Part shown: in pieces, positions 34,722 to 42,718 of the stretch | Numbering within the stretch: position 1 is the first letter of the stretch | Layout of the letters: each line of letters opens with the position of its first letter | Assembly (NCBI RefSeq): GCF_027497195.1 | Contig: NZ_CP114905.1 | Location: 4,475,001 to 4,539,000 of the forward strand | Source of the DNA: Streptomyces sp. WMMC500 | Lineage (GTDB): Bacteria; Actinomycetota; Actinomycetes; Streptomycetales; Streptomycetaceae | DNA length: 64,000 nucleotides | Direction of reading: 5' to 3' | Notes under the pieces: model-generated | Told to the model about the DNA's origin: nothing | Databases searched by the model: none | Seen by the model: only the letters and a program-made list of their open reading frames with translations | Position numbers and translations under genes: made by a program

Positions 34722-35681
34722 TCAGCCGTGTTCTGCGGGTACGGTGCCGAGGCGGCCGGCCTTGAAGTCCTCGAACGCCTGGACGAGCTCGGCGCGGTTG
34801 TTCATCACGAACGGTCCGTAGTGCGCCACCGGCTCGCGGATCGGCCGGCCGCCGAGGAGGACGACCTCCAGGTCGGGGGCGTTGCCGTCCTGCGCCTCGT
34901 CGGCCCGTACGGTCAGCGCCCCGCCGGCGCCGAAGACCGCCGTCTGGCCCGTGTGCAGGGGGCGCCGCTCGCGGCCGGCGGTGCCGTGGCCGGCGAGGAC
35001 GTAGGCGAGGCCGTTGAAGTCCGCGCGCCACGGCAGGGTGACCTCGGCGCCGGGGCTGACCGTGGCGTGGATCATCGAGATCGGGGTGTGCGTGCTGCCG
35101 GGTCCCGCGTGGCCGTCGAGGTCGCCGGCGATCAGCCGCAGCACGGCCCCGCCGTCGGGGGTGGTGAGGAGGGTGACGCTGCCGCCGCCGATGTCCTGGT
35201 AGCGCGGGGCCATCAGCTTGTCCTTCGCGGGCAGGTTGACCCAGAGCTGCAGCCCGTGGAAGACGCCGCCGCTGACGACCAGCTCCTCCGGCGGGGCCTC
35301 GATGTGCAGGATGCCGCCGCCCGCCGTCATCCACTGGGTGTCGCCGCCGCCGATGACCCCGCCGCCGCCGTTGGAGTCCTGGTGCACGAGGGTGCCGTCG
35401 ATGAGGTACGTCACGGTCTCGAACCCGCGGTGCGGGTGCCACGCAGTGCCCTTCGGCTCTCCGGGCGCGTACTCCACCTCGCCCATCTGGTCCATCATGA
35501 TGAACGGGTCGAGCCGGGCCATGTCGATGCCCGCGAACGCGCGCCGGACCGGGAAGCCCTCGCCCTCGAAGCCGGACGGGGCGGTGCTGACCGCGCGCAC
35601 CAGGCGGTCGGGTGCGGCGGCCGGGTCCGGCGGGGAGACGCGGGGCAGAAGCAGGGGGTTGTCGACGCTGACGGCGGGCAT
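34722..35681 (-). CDS. Pirin-family cupin protein
   Basis: 319 residues. The N-terminal pirin cupin shows WHPHRGFETVTYLIDGTLVHQDSNGGGG, with the metal-binding His residues and a downstream Glu; the C-terminal half is the second cupin-like barrel (LAYVLAGHGTAGRERRPL). LGGRPIREPVAHYGPFVMN near the end is characteristic. Pirins bind Fe and act as quercetinases or redox-linked co-regulators; the substrate here is unknown. The gene carries a phiC31 attB-like site in its coding sequence (35430-35475), as the pirin homologue of S. coelicolor does. A short AT-rich imperfect palindrome (35712-35729) precedes it. Confidence 0.93.
   Translation of the reverse strand: MPAVSVDNPLLLPRVSPPDPAAAPDRLVRAVSTAPSGFEGEGFPVRRAFAGIDMARLDPFIMMDQMGEVEYAPGEPKGTAWHPHRGFETVTYLIDGTLVHQDSNGGGGVIGGGDTQWMTAGGGILHIEAPPEELVVSGGVFHGLQLWVNLPAKDKLMAPRYQDIGGGSVTLLTTPDGGAVLRLIAGDLDGHAGPGSTHTPISMIHATVSPGAEVTLPWRADFNGLAYVLAGHGTAGRERRPLHTGQTAVFGAGGALTVRADEAQDGNAPDLEVVLLGGRPIREPVAHYGPFVMNNRAELVQAFEDFKAGRLGTVPAEHG
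35430..35475. other. phiC31-type attB site inside the pirin gene
   Basis: A 46-bp stretch beginning GTGCGGGTGCC, with a central TT at 35452-35453 and ending GGGCGCGTACTCC, matches the S. coelicolor phiC31 attB as I recall it at 41 of 46 positions. Differences are at 35442, 35444, 35445, 35454 and 35460. The location in a pirin gene is the same as in S. coelicolor. The site is intact and unoccupied. Confidence 0.85.
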
Positions 35682-35711
35682 GGCGGCCTCCTCGGTTGGG
35701 CACCCTCAGGC

Positions 35712-35729
35712 TAGTTGAAGCCTAAACCA
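35712..35729. promoter_or_regulatory. AT-rich imperfect palindrome before the pirin gene
   Basis: TAGTTGAAGCCTAAACCA has 7 of 9 symmetric positions and lies 31 bp before the pirin start. It resembles MarR-type operators often found before pirin genes. No MarR gene is adjacent. Confidence 0.35.
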
Positions 35730-35810
35730 CTGTCGAGGCGCGGCTCATTCCCGGACGTGGAGGCGGGGACGGGCGGGGTACGCGGGGCGGGGTGCGAGGG
35801 ACGGGGAGGC

Positions 35811-36341
35811 TCAGCCGTACATGCGGCGCATCGCGAAGTCGACCATCTCCTCGACCGCCTTCGCGTCCACGACCATGCGGTGGTCGCCCTCGATGTCGAG
35901 CACGAAGCCGTAGCCCGTCGGCAGCAGGTCGATGACCTCCGCGCCGGTGACCGTGAAGTACTTCGACTCCCGGCCCGCGTAGCGGCGCAGCTCCTTCAGC
36001 GAGCTGAAGAGGGGGATCACCGGCTGCTGGGTGTTGTGCAGGGCGAGGAAGCCGGGGTTGTCGCCGCGGGGGCAGTAGATCTTGGAGGTGGCGAAGATCT
36101 GCTGGAAGTCCTCGGAGCCGATCGCCCCGCCGGTGAACGCCTTGACCGCATCGGCCAGGGACGGCGGCGCGGGCTGGGACGGCTCGGGGTAGAGGGGCTG
36201 CTCGGCGTAGCCGGGGGCGGGCTGGTCGTACGGCCCGGGGGGCGGGGCGGCGTAGTGGTGCCCCTGAGGGTGTCCCGGCCCGGGCGCCTGGGGGTGACCC
36301 TGCGGGGCGCCGTAACCGGCGGACTGGTCGTAGCCGTACAT
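35811..36341 (-). CDS. SseB-like protein with Pro/Gly-rich N-terminus
   Basis: 176 residues from ATG 36341 (MYGYDQSAGYG). The first ~65 residues are Pro/Gly/His/Tyr-rich and probably disordered. Residues ~75-170 match the SseB N-terminal domain: TSKIYCPRGDNPGFLALHNTQQPVIPLFSSLKELRRYAG, then TGAEVIDLLPTGYGFVLDIEGDHRMVVD. The domain is widespread in Streptomyces, sometimes linked to type III/VII-type or stress functions, but its biochemical role is unknown. It has no signal peptide or membrane segment and appears to be a single gene divergent from the acyl-CoA dehydrogenase. Confidence 0.8.
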   Translation of the reverse strand: MYGYDQSAGYGAPQGHPQAPGPGHPQGHHYAAPPPGPYDQPAPGYAEQPLYPEPSQPAPPSLADAVKAFTGGAIGSEDFQQIFATSKIYCPRGDNPGFLALHNTQQPVIPLFSSLKELRRYAGRESKYFTVTGAEVIDLLPTGYGFVLDIEGDHRMVVDAKAVEEMVDFAMRRMYG

Positions 36342-36425
36342 GCATTCAAGCCTAGCCGCGCCGCGGGCGTACCGGTGCGGACTCCGCCAGTCGGCGGGAT
36401 GTGACAAAACGAGGGTTGCGTTTTA

Positions 36426-36439
36426 TTACTGACGGGTAG
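36426..36439. promoter_or_regulatory. TTAC-N6-GTAG element before the acyl-CoA dehydrogenase gene
   Basis: TTACTGACGGGTAG has arms TTAC and GTAG in an AT-richer patch, 48 bp before the acyl-CoA dehydrogenase start. Short TTAC/GTAA palindromes of this kind are bound by TetR-type fatty-acid regulators in actinobacteria. No regulator gene is beside it. Confidence 0.35.
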
Positions 36440-36486
36440 CATCATAGGTGGTCGCTGACCCCTTATGCCTGATACGGAGCCTGCGC

Positions 36487-38313
36487 ATGGGCCACTACAA
36501 GTCGAACCTCCGGGACATCGAGTTCAACCTCTTCGAGGTGCTGGGCCGCGGCGACGTCTACGGCACGGGCCCCTTCGAGGAGATGGACACCGAGACCGCC
36601 CGGAGCGTGCTCACGGAGATCGCCCGGCTGGCCGAGAACGACCTGGCCGAGTCCTTCACCGACGGCGACCGCAACCCCCCGGTCTTCGACCCCGAGACCG
36701 GCACCGCGCCCGTCCCGGCGTCCTTCAAGAAGTCGTACGAGACCTACCTCGACGCCGAGTGGTGGCGCCTCGGCCTGCCCGAGGAGATCGGCGGCACGCC
36801 GACGCCGTCGTCGCTGATCTGGGCGTACGCCGAGATGGTGCTGGGCGCGAACCCGGCCGTGTGGATGTACGCCTCGGGGCCCGCCTTCGCCGGCGTCCTG
36901 TACGACGAGGGCACCGAGGAGCAGCGCAAGGTCGCGCGGCTGATGGTGGAGCGGCGCTGGGGCTCGACGATGGTGCTCACCGAGCCGGACGCCGGCTCCG
37001 ACGTGGGCGCCGGGCGCGCGAAGGCGCTGGAGCAGCCGGACGGCACGTGGCACATCGAGGGCGTGAAGCGCTTCATCACCTCCGGCGAGCACGACCTGTC
37101 GGAGAACATCGTGCACTTCGTGCTCGCCCGCCCGGAGGGCGCCGGACCCGGCACGAAGGGGCTGAGCCTGTTCGTCGTGCCCAAGTACGACTTCGACTGG
37201 GAGACCGGCGAGCTGGGCGAGCGCAACGGCGTCCAGGCCACCAACGTCGAGCACAAGATGGGCCTGAAGGTCTCCAACACCTGCGAGCTGACCTTCGGCG
37301 ACCGGCAGCCGGCGAAGGGCTGGCTGCTGGGCGGGAAGCACGACGGCATCCGCCAGATGTTCAAGATCATCGAGTTCGCGCGGATGATGGTCGGCACGAA
37401 GGCCATCGCCACCCTCTCGACCGGCTACCTCAACGCGCTGGAGTACGCGAAGGAGCGCGTCCAGGGCCCGGACCTGGCGCAGTTCACCGACAAGACCGCG
37501 CCGCGCGTGAGCATCACGCACCACCCGGACGTGCGCCGCTCCCTGATGACGCAGAAGGCGTACGCCGAGGGCATGCGCGCCCTCGTCCTCTACACCGCCT
37601 CCGTGCAGGACACCATCCAGGTCCGCCAGGCCGCGGGCGAGGACACCTCGGCGCAGCAGGCGCTGAACGACCTGCTGCTGCCGATCGTGAAGGGGTACGG
37701 GTCGGAGAAGTCGTACGAGCAGCTCGCCCAGTCGCTGCAGACCTTCGGCGGCTCCGGCTATCTGCAGGAGTACCCGATCGAGCAGTACATCCGGGACGCG
37801 AAGATCGACACGCTCTACGAGGGCACCACCGCCATCCAGGGGCAGGACTACTTCTTCCGGAAGATCGTCCGCAACCAGGGGCAGGCGCTGACCTCGCTGG
37901 CCGAGGAGATCAAGAAGTTCCTGGCCGAGGCGGTCGGCGGGGAGCAACTGGGCGCGGCGCGCGACGAGCTGGCCACGGCGGCGGTGGACCTGGAGGCCAT
38001 CGTCGGGGTGATGCTGGCCGACCTCGCGGCCACCGAGAAGGACGTGAAGTCCATCTACAAGGTGGGGCTCAACACCACCCGGCTGCTGCTCGCCTCCGGC
38101 GACGTCGTGATCGCCTACCTGCTGCTCAGGGGCGCCGCGGTGGCCGCGGAGAAGCTGCCGACGGCCGCCCCGAAGGACGTGGCGTTCTACCAGGGGAAGA
38201 TCGCGGCGGCGACGTTCTTCGCGCGGAACGTGCTGCCGGGGGTCGGCGTGCAGCGGGCGCTGGCGGAGAGCACGGACCAGTCGCTGATGGAGCTGGACGA
38301 GGCCGCGTTCTGA
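36487..38313 (+). CDS. Acyl-CoA dehydrogenase (large, FadE-like)
   Basis: 608 residues from ATG 36487 ([13 protein letters not shown]). The order is an N-terminal helical domain (~30-160), a central beta domain (~165-285; [31 protein letters not shown]), a C-terminal helical domain with [16 protein letters not shown] containing the likely catalytic Glu, and an extra C-terminal ~120-residue helical region as in the long FadE5-type enzymes. It introduces a 2,3-double bond into an acyl-CoA with FAD as cofactor. It is longer than short-chain AcdA types (~380), suggesting long or unusual acyl chains. No beta-oxidation partners are adjacent. The hairpin at 38371 ends the transcript. Confidence 0.92.
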   Translation: MGHYKSNLRDIEFNLFEVLGRGDVYGTGPFEEMDTETARSVLTEIARLAENDLAESFTDGDRNPPVFDPETGTAPVPASFKKSYETYLDAEWWRLGLPEEIGGTPTPSSLIWAYAEMVLGANPAVWMYASGPAFAGVLYDEGTEEQRKVARLMVERRWGSTMVLTEPDAGSDVGAGRAKALEQPDGTWHIEGVKRFITSGEHDLSENIVHFVLARPEGAGPGTKGLSLFVVPKYDFDWETGELGERNGVQATNVEHKMGLKVSNTCELTFGDRQPAKGWLLGGKHDGIRQMFKIIEFARMMVGTKAIATLSTGYLNALEYAKERVQGPDLAQFTDKTAPRVSITHHPDVRRSLMTQKAYAEGMRALVLYTASVQDTIQVRQAAGEDTSAQQALNDLLLPIVKGYGSEKSYEQLAQSLQTFGGSGYLQEYPIEQYIRDAKIDTLYEGTTAIQGQDYFFRKIVRNQGQALTSLAEEIKKFLAEAVGGEQLGAARDELATAAVDLEAIVGVMLADLAATEKDVKSIYKVGLNTTRLLLASGDVVIAYLLLRGAAVAAEKLPTAAPKDVAFYQGKIAAATFFARNVLPGVGVQRALAESTDQSLMELDEAAF

Positions 38314-38370
38314 CGCGCGGGACGTGACGGGGTGCGGCGTGCGGGCTGCACCGCGGGCGTACGCGCTGAC

Positions 38371-38414
38371 GCGGGCGCCGCGCCCGGGCCCCGGGGTCCG
38401 GACGCGGCGCCCGC
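38371..38414 (+). terminator. Hairpin after the acyl-CoA dehydrogenase gene
   Basis: GCGGGCGCCGCG (38371-38382) pairs perfectly with CGCGGCGCCCGC (38403-38414) across a 20-base GC-rich loop that can itself fold. Confidence 0.5.
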
Positions 38415-38511
38415 TGACGACGACGGCGGCGCCGGATCCGGACCCCCGAGGGGCTCGTGGGCTCGGGGACTCGTGCTGCTTGTGCGGGCTCGTACGACTC
38501 GTGCGGCCGGG

Positions 38512-39459
38512 TCAGCTCCGGTAGCCCCAGGCGGCGGCGTACTCCGCCATCTTCGGCGACAGCTCGGCGGCCCCCTCCTCGAACGTGCGGGCCGCCTGGA
38601 TCCGGCCGGACTTGATGTTGTCGCTGCGGTCGCCGAGGTTGGGCCGGAGCCGGCCGTGGTCCTGCTCGCCGTACTCCAGCATCGACGCCTCGAACTCCAC
38701 CCCCAGGTACGCGCACACCCCGCGCATGACCCGCTCCGGGTCGGAGGTCAGGTCCTCGTACGTGAGGGTGTGGCCGTCGAGCGCGGCGCGGGCCCGCTCC
38801 AGCGGCTCGAAGTACTTCAGCGCGTTCGCCTCGTTCTGCGCGCGGGTGGCGGTGTTGGACTTGCGGTTCTCCAGCGAGCTGACGACGCCCTCGGGGTGAC
38901 GCAGCAGGAACAGGAACTTCGCCTTCGGCCAGGCGTGCGTCAGCCGTTCCCACGCCCACACGTTGCCCGGGGTCTTGTCGACCACGATGTCCTTGCCGCT
39001 GCGCTCCAGCTCCAGGTGCAGCACCCGGTCCCACAGCACGTGCTCCAGCTCCACCTTGTCCAGGCCCAGTTCGAGCATCGACTGGTCGGAGAAGCCGGGG
39101 GTCAGCTCCACGCCGAGGGTGCGCAGGTGCAGCTCGTGCGGGGCGCGTATGCGCGAGTGGCTGTTGAGCAGCATGCGCAGCAGGGTGGAGCCGGAGCGTA
39201 CCGGCGCGAGCACGAAGACCGGCGCCTCGACCTGCCGGGGCATGGCATCCACCCCGTAGTCCTGCTCGACCGTCTTCTTGGGCGGGCGCGGACCCTTCGG
39301 CCCGGCGCCGGCCGGCGTCTTCTGCGGCGTCGCGGCTCCGGGCGCCACCTGACCCGCCGGGACCGCCTCCGCGCCCGGCCCGGTCAACTGCCGCGGCGGC
39401 CGGAGCGCCTCGCCCAGCAGCCGAGCCCTGCGTTTGATGCCCGTGTTCACGACTCCCAT
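38512..39459 (-). CDS. Sulfotransferase-family protein
   Basis: 315 residues from ATG 39459 (MGVVNTGIKRR), preferred for the AAGGG 7 bases upstream; a GTG at 39486 is possible. After a Pro/Gly/Ala-rich N-terminus (~20-70), PVFVLAPVRSGSTLLRMLLN is the 5'-phosphosulfate-binding loop and FLFLLRHPEGVVSSLENR the 3'-phosphate motif of PAPS-dependent sulfotransferases. VVDKTPGNVWAWERL and LTYEDLTSDPERVMRGVCAYLGV are also typical. It would transfer sulfate from PAPS to a hydroxyl or amine of an unknown acceptor. It has no signal peptide. It is alone on its strand, divergent from the aminopeptidase. Confidence 0.85.
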   Translation of the reverse strand: MGVVNTGIKRRARLLGEALRPPRQLTGPGAEAVPAGQVAPGAATPQKTPAGAGPKGPRPPKKTVEQDYGVDAMPRQVEAPVFVLAPVRSGSTLLRMLLNSHSRIRAPHELHLRTLGVELTPGFSDQSMLELGLDKVELEHVLWDRVLHLELERSGKDIVVDKTPGNVWAWERLTHAWPKAKFLFLLRHPEGVVSSLENRKSNTATRAQNEANALKYFEPLERARAALDGHTLTYEDLTSDPERVMRGVCAYLGVEFEASMLEYGEQDHGRLRPNLGDRSDNIKSGRIQAARTFEEGAAELSPKMAEYAAAWGYRS

Positions 39460-39630
39460 GTGGCCCTTGCCACCCTTCCTTCGCACCGTGCCCGTCCGTG
39501 TGACTCCCCCCGTGCGGACGGCAGGTACCTCACTGGTAACAGGCGCCGCACACCCGAAAGAACGTAAGACAACGATTCGGCGAAGGCAATGGCTCGATTC
39601 CGCTTCTCACGCACGTCTTAGGCTGTGGAC

Positions 39631-40959
39631 ATGACCACAGCTCCGCCGCCCCGGTTCGACCGCAGCCACACCGACGACCTCGCCGGCTACCTCGCCGCCT
39701 CCCCCACGCCGTACCACGCCGTGGCCGAGGCCGCCCGGCGGCTGGAGAAGGCCGGCTTCACGCGGCTCCGGGAGACCGACGCCTGGGACGCGACGGCCGG
39801 CGGCCGCTACGTGCTGCGCGGCGGCGCGCTGATCGCCTGGTACGTGCCCGAGGGCAGCCCGCCCGAGACGCCGTTCCACATCGTCGGCGCCCATACGGAC
39901 TCGCCCAATCTGCGGGTCAAGCCGGTCCCCGACACCGGCGCCCACGGGTGGCGGCAGATCGCGGTGGAGGTCTACGGCGGACCGCTGCTGAACAGTTGGC
40001 TGGACCGGGACCTGGGGCTGGCGGGGCGGCTGACGCTGCGGCCGGGCGCGACGCGCGGGAGCGCGGGCGGCGGTGAGACGCGGCTGGTCGACGTCGACCG
40101 GCCGCTGCTGCGCGTGCCGCAGCTCGCCATCCACCTCGACCGTGGCGTGGTCACCGAGGGCCTCAAGCTCGACAAGCAGCGCCACATGACGCCGATCTGG
40201 GGCCTCGGCACCGTACGCGAGGGCGACCTCGTCGAGTTCCTGGCCGCGGAGGCCGGGGTCGCGGCAGGCGACATCCTCGGCTGGGACCTGATGGCCCACA
40301 GCGTCGAACCGCCTGCCTACCTCGGCCGCGACCGCGAACTGCTCGCGGGCCCGCGCATGGACAACCTCCTGTCCGTCCACGCCGGCGTCGCCGCCCTCGC
40401 CGCCGCGGCCACGGCGGGCACCCCGCCGACCAGGGTCCCGGTGCTGGCGGCCTTCGACCACGAGGAGACCGGCAGCCAGTCCGACACCGGCGCGGAGGGG
40501 CCCCTCCTCGGCACCGTCCTGCGCCGCACCGTCGCCGCCCGCGGCGGCTCGTACGACGACGCGGCCCGCGCCCTGGCCGGCTCCGTCTGCCTCTCCTCCG
40601 ACACCGGCCACGCCGTGCACCCGAACTACGCCGAACGCCACGAGCCGGGCCACCACCCCATGCCGAACGGCGGCCCGCTCCTCAAGGTCAACGTCAACCA
40701 GCGCTACGCCACGGACGGCGCCGGCCGCGGAATCCTGGCGACCGCCTGCGAGCGGGCCGGGGTGCCGTGGCAGTCGTTCGTCTCGAACAACGCGATGCCC
40801 TGCGGCACGACCATCGGGCCCATCACGGCGGCCCGCCACGGGATCACGACCGTGGACATCGGGGTGGCCATCCTCTCGATGCACTCGGCGCGGGAGCTGT
40901 GCGGCGCGGAGGACCCGCACCTGCTGGCCGGCGCGCTGGCGGCGTTCCTGACGGGGTGA
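39631..40959 (+). CDS. apeB: M18-family aminopeptidase
   Basis: 442 residues from ATG 39631; a GTG 6 bp upstream is equally possible and neither has a strong ribosome site. Metal ligands and family motifs are clear: HIVGAHTDSPNLRVKP, the DNLLSVHAG region, AAFDHEETGSQSDTGAEGPLL and SDTGHAVHPNYAERHEPGHHP, ending SMHSARELCGAEDP. M18 enzymes are dodecameric, di-zinc cytoplasmic aminopeptidases with a preference for acidic or leucyl N-termini. The 3' end is 4 bp from the convergent secreted-protein gene. Confidence 0.93.
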   Translation: MTTAPPPRFDRSHTDDLAGYLAASPTPYHAVAEAARRLEKAGFTRLRETDAWDATAGGRYVLRGGALIAWYVPEGSPPETPFHIVGAHTDSPNLRVKPVPDTGAHGWRQIAVEVYGGPLLNSWLDRDLGLAGRLTLRPGATRGSAGGGETRLVDVDRPLLRVPQLAIHLDRGVVTEGLKLDKQRHMTPIWGLGTVREGDLVEFLAAEAGVAAGDILGWDLMAHSVEPPAYLGRDRELLAGPRMDNLLSVHAGVAALAAAATAGTPPTRVPVLAAFDHEETGSQSDTGAEGPLLGTVLRRTVAARGGSYDDAARALAGSVCLSSDTGHAVHPNYAERHEPGHHPMPNGGPLLKVNVNQRYATDGAGRGILATACERAGVPWQSFVSNNAMPCGTTIGPITAARHGITTVDIGVAILSMHSARELCGAEDPHLLAGALAAFLTG

Positions 40960-40963
40960 CGCG

Positions 40964-41722
40964 TCACGCGTACGGCCTGAGGGCCACCGTGGCGTCGAGT
41001 TCGAGCCGGTTCTCCCCCGCCGGAGCCGGCAGGTCCAGCACCCGGTCCAGGATCCGGCCGCCCGGGCGTCCGCAGCCGTCGGTGCGCGGAGCGGCGAACT
41101 CCGTGTCCGCGGCGCCGAAGGAGACCACCGGCGGGTCCTCGGATATCACCTCCGTGGGGCGGGTGTCCTTGAGCACGAGGTGGATCGGCTCCGTGGCCGC
41201 CGCGCCTATGGAGCAGCCCTTCGGGAGCAGCGGGCCGCCGACCGCGAGGGTCAGGTCCAGCTCCCCGCGGCGCAGGTCGTCGGACTCGAAGTCGCTGTAG
41301 CCCCCGTACCGCGGCGTGAGCGTCAGCGGTGTCCCCCCGACCCGTATCGGCTCGGCGGTCAGCTCGCCGAACACCTGGGCATACGCGCCGTCCACCCGGC
41401 CCTCCGCGAACGTCAGCGTCATCGGCCGGCCGACGGGCTCGTCCACACCCCCGATCCGCAGCCGCCCCGTCGCCCGCATGACCTCACACCTCCAGGTCCC
41501 GGGATCGGCGCCGGCGGGCAACTCGTCCGCGGCCGGGCAGGCGCCGAAGTCGAACCCGGCCCCGGGCGGACCGGTCTCCGCGGCCGGGGAGGCCGGGGCG
41601 GCGCCGGTGGTGAGGACGGCGAGCAGGGCGGTGAGCGCGGGGGCCGCGAGCCGGGCGGCGCGCGTCCCGTACGACCGTTGGTTCCAGTCCTTCGTCATGT
41701 TCTTCGTCAAGTTCTTCGTCAT
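40964..41722 (-). CDS. Secreted protein of unknown function
   Basis: 252 residues from ATG 41722. The N-terminus contains an imperfect repeat (MTKNLTKNMTKDW), so a later Met may be the true start. A basic region and hydrophobic segment (LAAPALTALLAVLTTGAAPASPAA) form a Sec signal peptide; there is no lipobox. The mature part (~200 residues) has two Cys in the N-terminal third (FGACPAADEL, WRCEVM) and two further on (GCSIG, DGCGRPGG), suggesting disulfides. It looks like a beta-rich domain. No catalytic motif seen. It is divergent from an ArsR regulator, and the palindromes between the two genes suggest joint control. Confidence 0.75.
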   Translation of the reverse strand: MTKNLTKNMTKDWNQRSYGTRAARLAAPALTALLAVLTTGAAPASPAAETGPPGAGFDFGACPAADELPAGADPGTWRCEVMRATGRLRIGGVDEPVGRPMTLTFAEGRVDGAYAQVFGELTAEPIRVGGTPLTLTPRYGGYSDFESDDLRRGELDLTLAVGGPLLPKGCSIGAAATEPIHLVLKDTRPTEVISEDPPVVSFGAADTEFAAPRTDGCGRPGGRILDRVLDLPAPAGENRLELDATVALRPYA

Positions 41723-41733
41723 GGCTTCAGCAT

Positions 41734-41770
41734 TGCAGAGCTTTCTCTGCAAAGAAAGCTCTGCAGAGAA
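41734..41770. promoter_or_regulatory. Multiple palindromic ArsR-type operator
   Basis: The arms TGCAGAG (41734-41740) and CTCTGCA (41745-41751) make an 18-bp palindrome. The larger arms GCAGAGCTTTCT (41735-41746) and AGAAAGCTCTGC (41753-41764) make a second, overlapping one, and CTCTGCAGAG (41759-41768) is a third. The 69-bp region separates the secreted-protein and ArsR starts. Confidence 0.75.
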
Positions 41771-41791
41771 CCCTGTGGATAAACTGCGGGC

Positions 41792-42379
41792 ATGACGGAC
41801 GAGCGGCGCAAGGTCAGCAGCCCGGAAGCGCTCAAGGCGCTCGCGCACCCCCTGCGGCTGCGCATCCTGCGCCACCTCTCGGTGCACGGCCCGGCGACGT
41901 CGACGACGCTCGCGGCGGCCCTCGGCGAGAACACCGGGACGCTCAGCTACCACCTGCGCATGCTGGAGCGCGGGGGTCTCGTCGAGGACATCCCGGAGCG
42001 GTCGGCGGGCCGCAAGCGCTGGTGGCGCGGCGTACCGGGGCTGGACATCCGCCGCCCGCCGATGGACGACGTCACAGCGGGGGAGCGGGCCGTCATCGCA
42101 GAACTGGACCGGCTCCGCGGGGCCGAGGACCTGGAGCTGGCGCGGCGGTTCGCGGCGGGACAGGCCCGGGAGGCCGGGGAGGGCGAGGCAGAGGGGGAAG
42201 GTGCGGAAGAGGGGTGGCTGCGGGGGTCACGCGGGCTGAGCCATCTGACGAAGGAGCAGTTGGACGCCTTCCACGACGACTACCTGAAGCTCCTGGCGAA
42301 GTACCGCCACACACCCGAGGACGCCGCCCCGGGCGCGCGGCCGGTTCATCTGCGGTGGTTCGGTATCCCGGCGGACTAG
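41792..42379 (+). CDS. ArsR-family transcriptional regulator
   Basis: 195 residues. The N-terminal winged helix-turn-helix is typical (ALKALAHPLRLRILRHLSVHGPATSTTLAAALGENTGTLSYHLRMLERGGLVED), with no metal-binding ELCVCDL-type motif, so the signal is probably not arsenic or zinc. The C-terminal ~110 residues are an acidic, helical extension (EAGEGEAEGEGAEE) ending in a conserved-looking LTKEQLDAFHDDYLKLL. It is divergent from the secreted protein gene and presumably binds the palindromes between them. The last 4 bp overlap the convergent coiled-coil gene. Confidence 0.88.
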   Translation: MTDERRKVSSPEALKALAHPLRLRILRHLSVHGPATSTTLAAALGENTGTLSYHLRMLERGGLVEDIPERSAGRKRWWRGVPGLDIRRPPMDDVTAGERAVIAELDRLRGAEDLELARRFAAGQAREAGEGEAEGEGAEEGWLRGSRGLSHLTKEQLDAFHDDYLKLLAKYRHTPEDAAPGARPVHLRWFGIPAD

Positions 42380-42672
42380 GAGGCGGGCTCCTCGGGCAGG
42401 CGGTCGGCGATTGCCTGGACGGCGGCCAAGACGGTGGCGAAGCCGGTGCTCACCTTGGTGTCAAGCGCGTCGATCCGCTTACCCTGCTCCAACTGCGTCT
42501 CGCGCAGCGCCTGCAGCACCTGCTTGTGCGCGCGCAGCTCCGACTTGAACTCCGCCACGTCCCGGTCGTTTATCGCGACAACCGCCCGCGTGGTGGTCAG
42601 GTGCTCGCGCAGAGCATCCATCTCGGCCTCCAGGGCGTCGATACGGCGACGAAGCTCGTCGGTCTCACTCAT
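42376..42672 (-). CDS. Small coiled-coil protein
   Basis: 98 residues, strongly heptad-patterned almost throughout (LRRRIDALEAEMDALREHL, FKSELRAHKQVLQALRETQ, LEQGKRIDALDTKVSTGF). It has no signal peptide or membrane segment. The form resembles small Streptomyces coiled-coil proteins that accompany helix-turn-helix or phage-derived genes, but I cannot assign a function. Convergent with ArsR, with a 4-bp overlap. Confidence 0.65.
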   Translation of the reverse strand: MSETDELRRRIDALEAEMDALREHLTTTRAVVAINDRDVAEFKSELRAHKQVLQALRETQLEQGKRIDALDTKVSTGFATVLAAVQAIADRLPEEPAS

Positions 42673-42718
42673 ACGGCCCAGCGTATCTGGCCTGCACCGA
42701 TGCAGGGTCGTTTCTCCA

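Noticed and set aside
32311..34821. Long plus-strand frame shifted against the FAD/Fe-S dehydrogenase gene
   Set aside because: It overlaps a gene with clear flavin and Fe-S motifs and encodes an Arg/Pro-rich product.
36448..36486. Upstream in-frame start for the acyl-CoA dehydrogenase
   Set aside because: It has no ribosome site and encodes residues unlike the family; [10 protein letters not shown] at 36487 is the better start.
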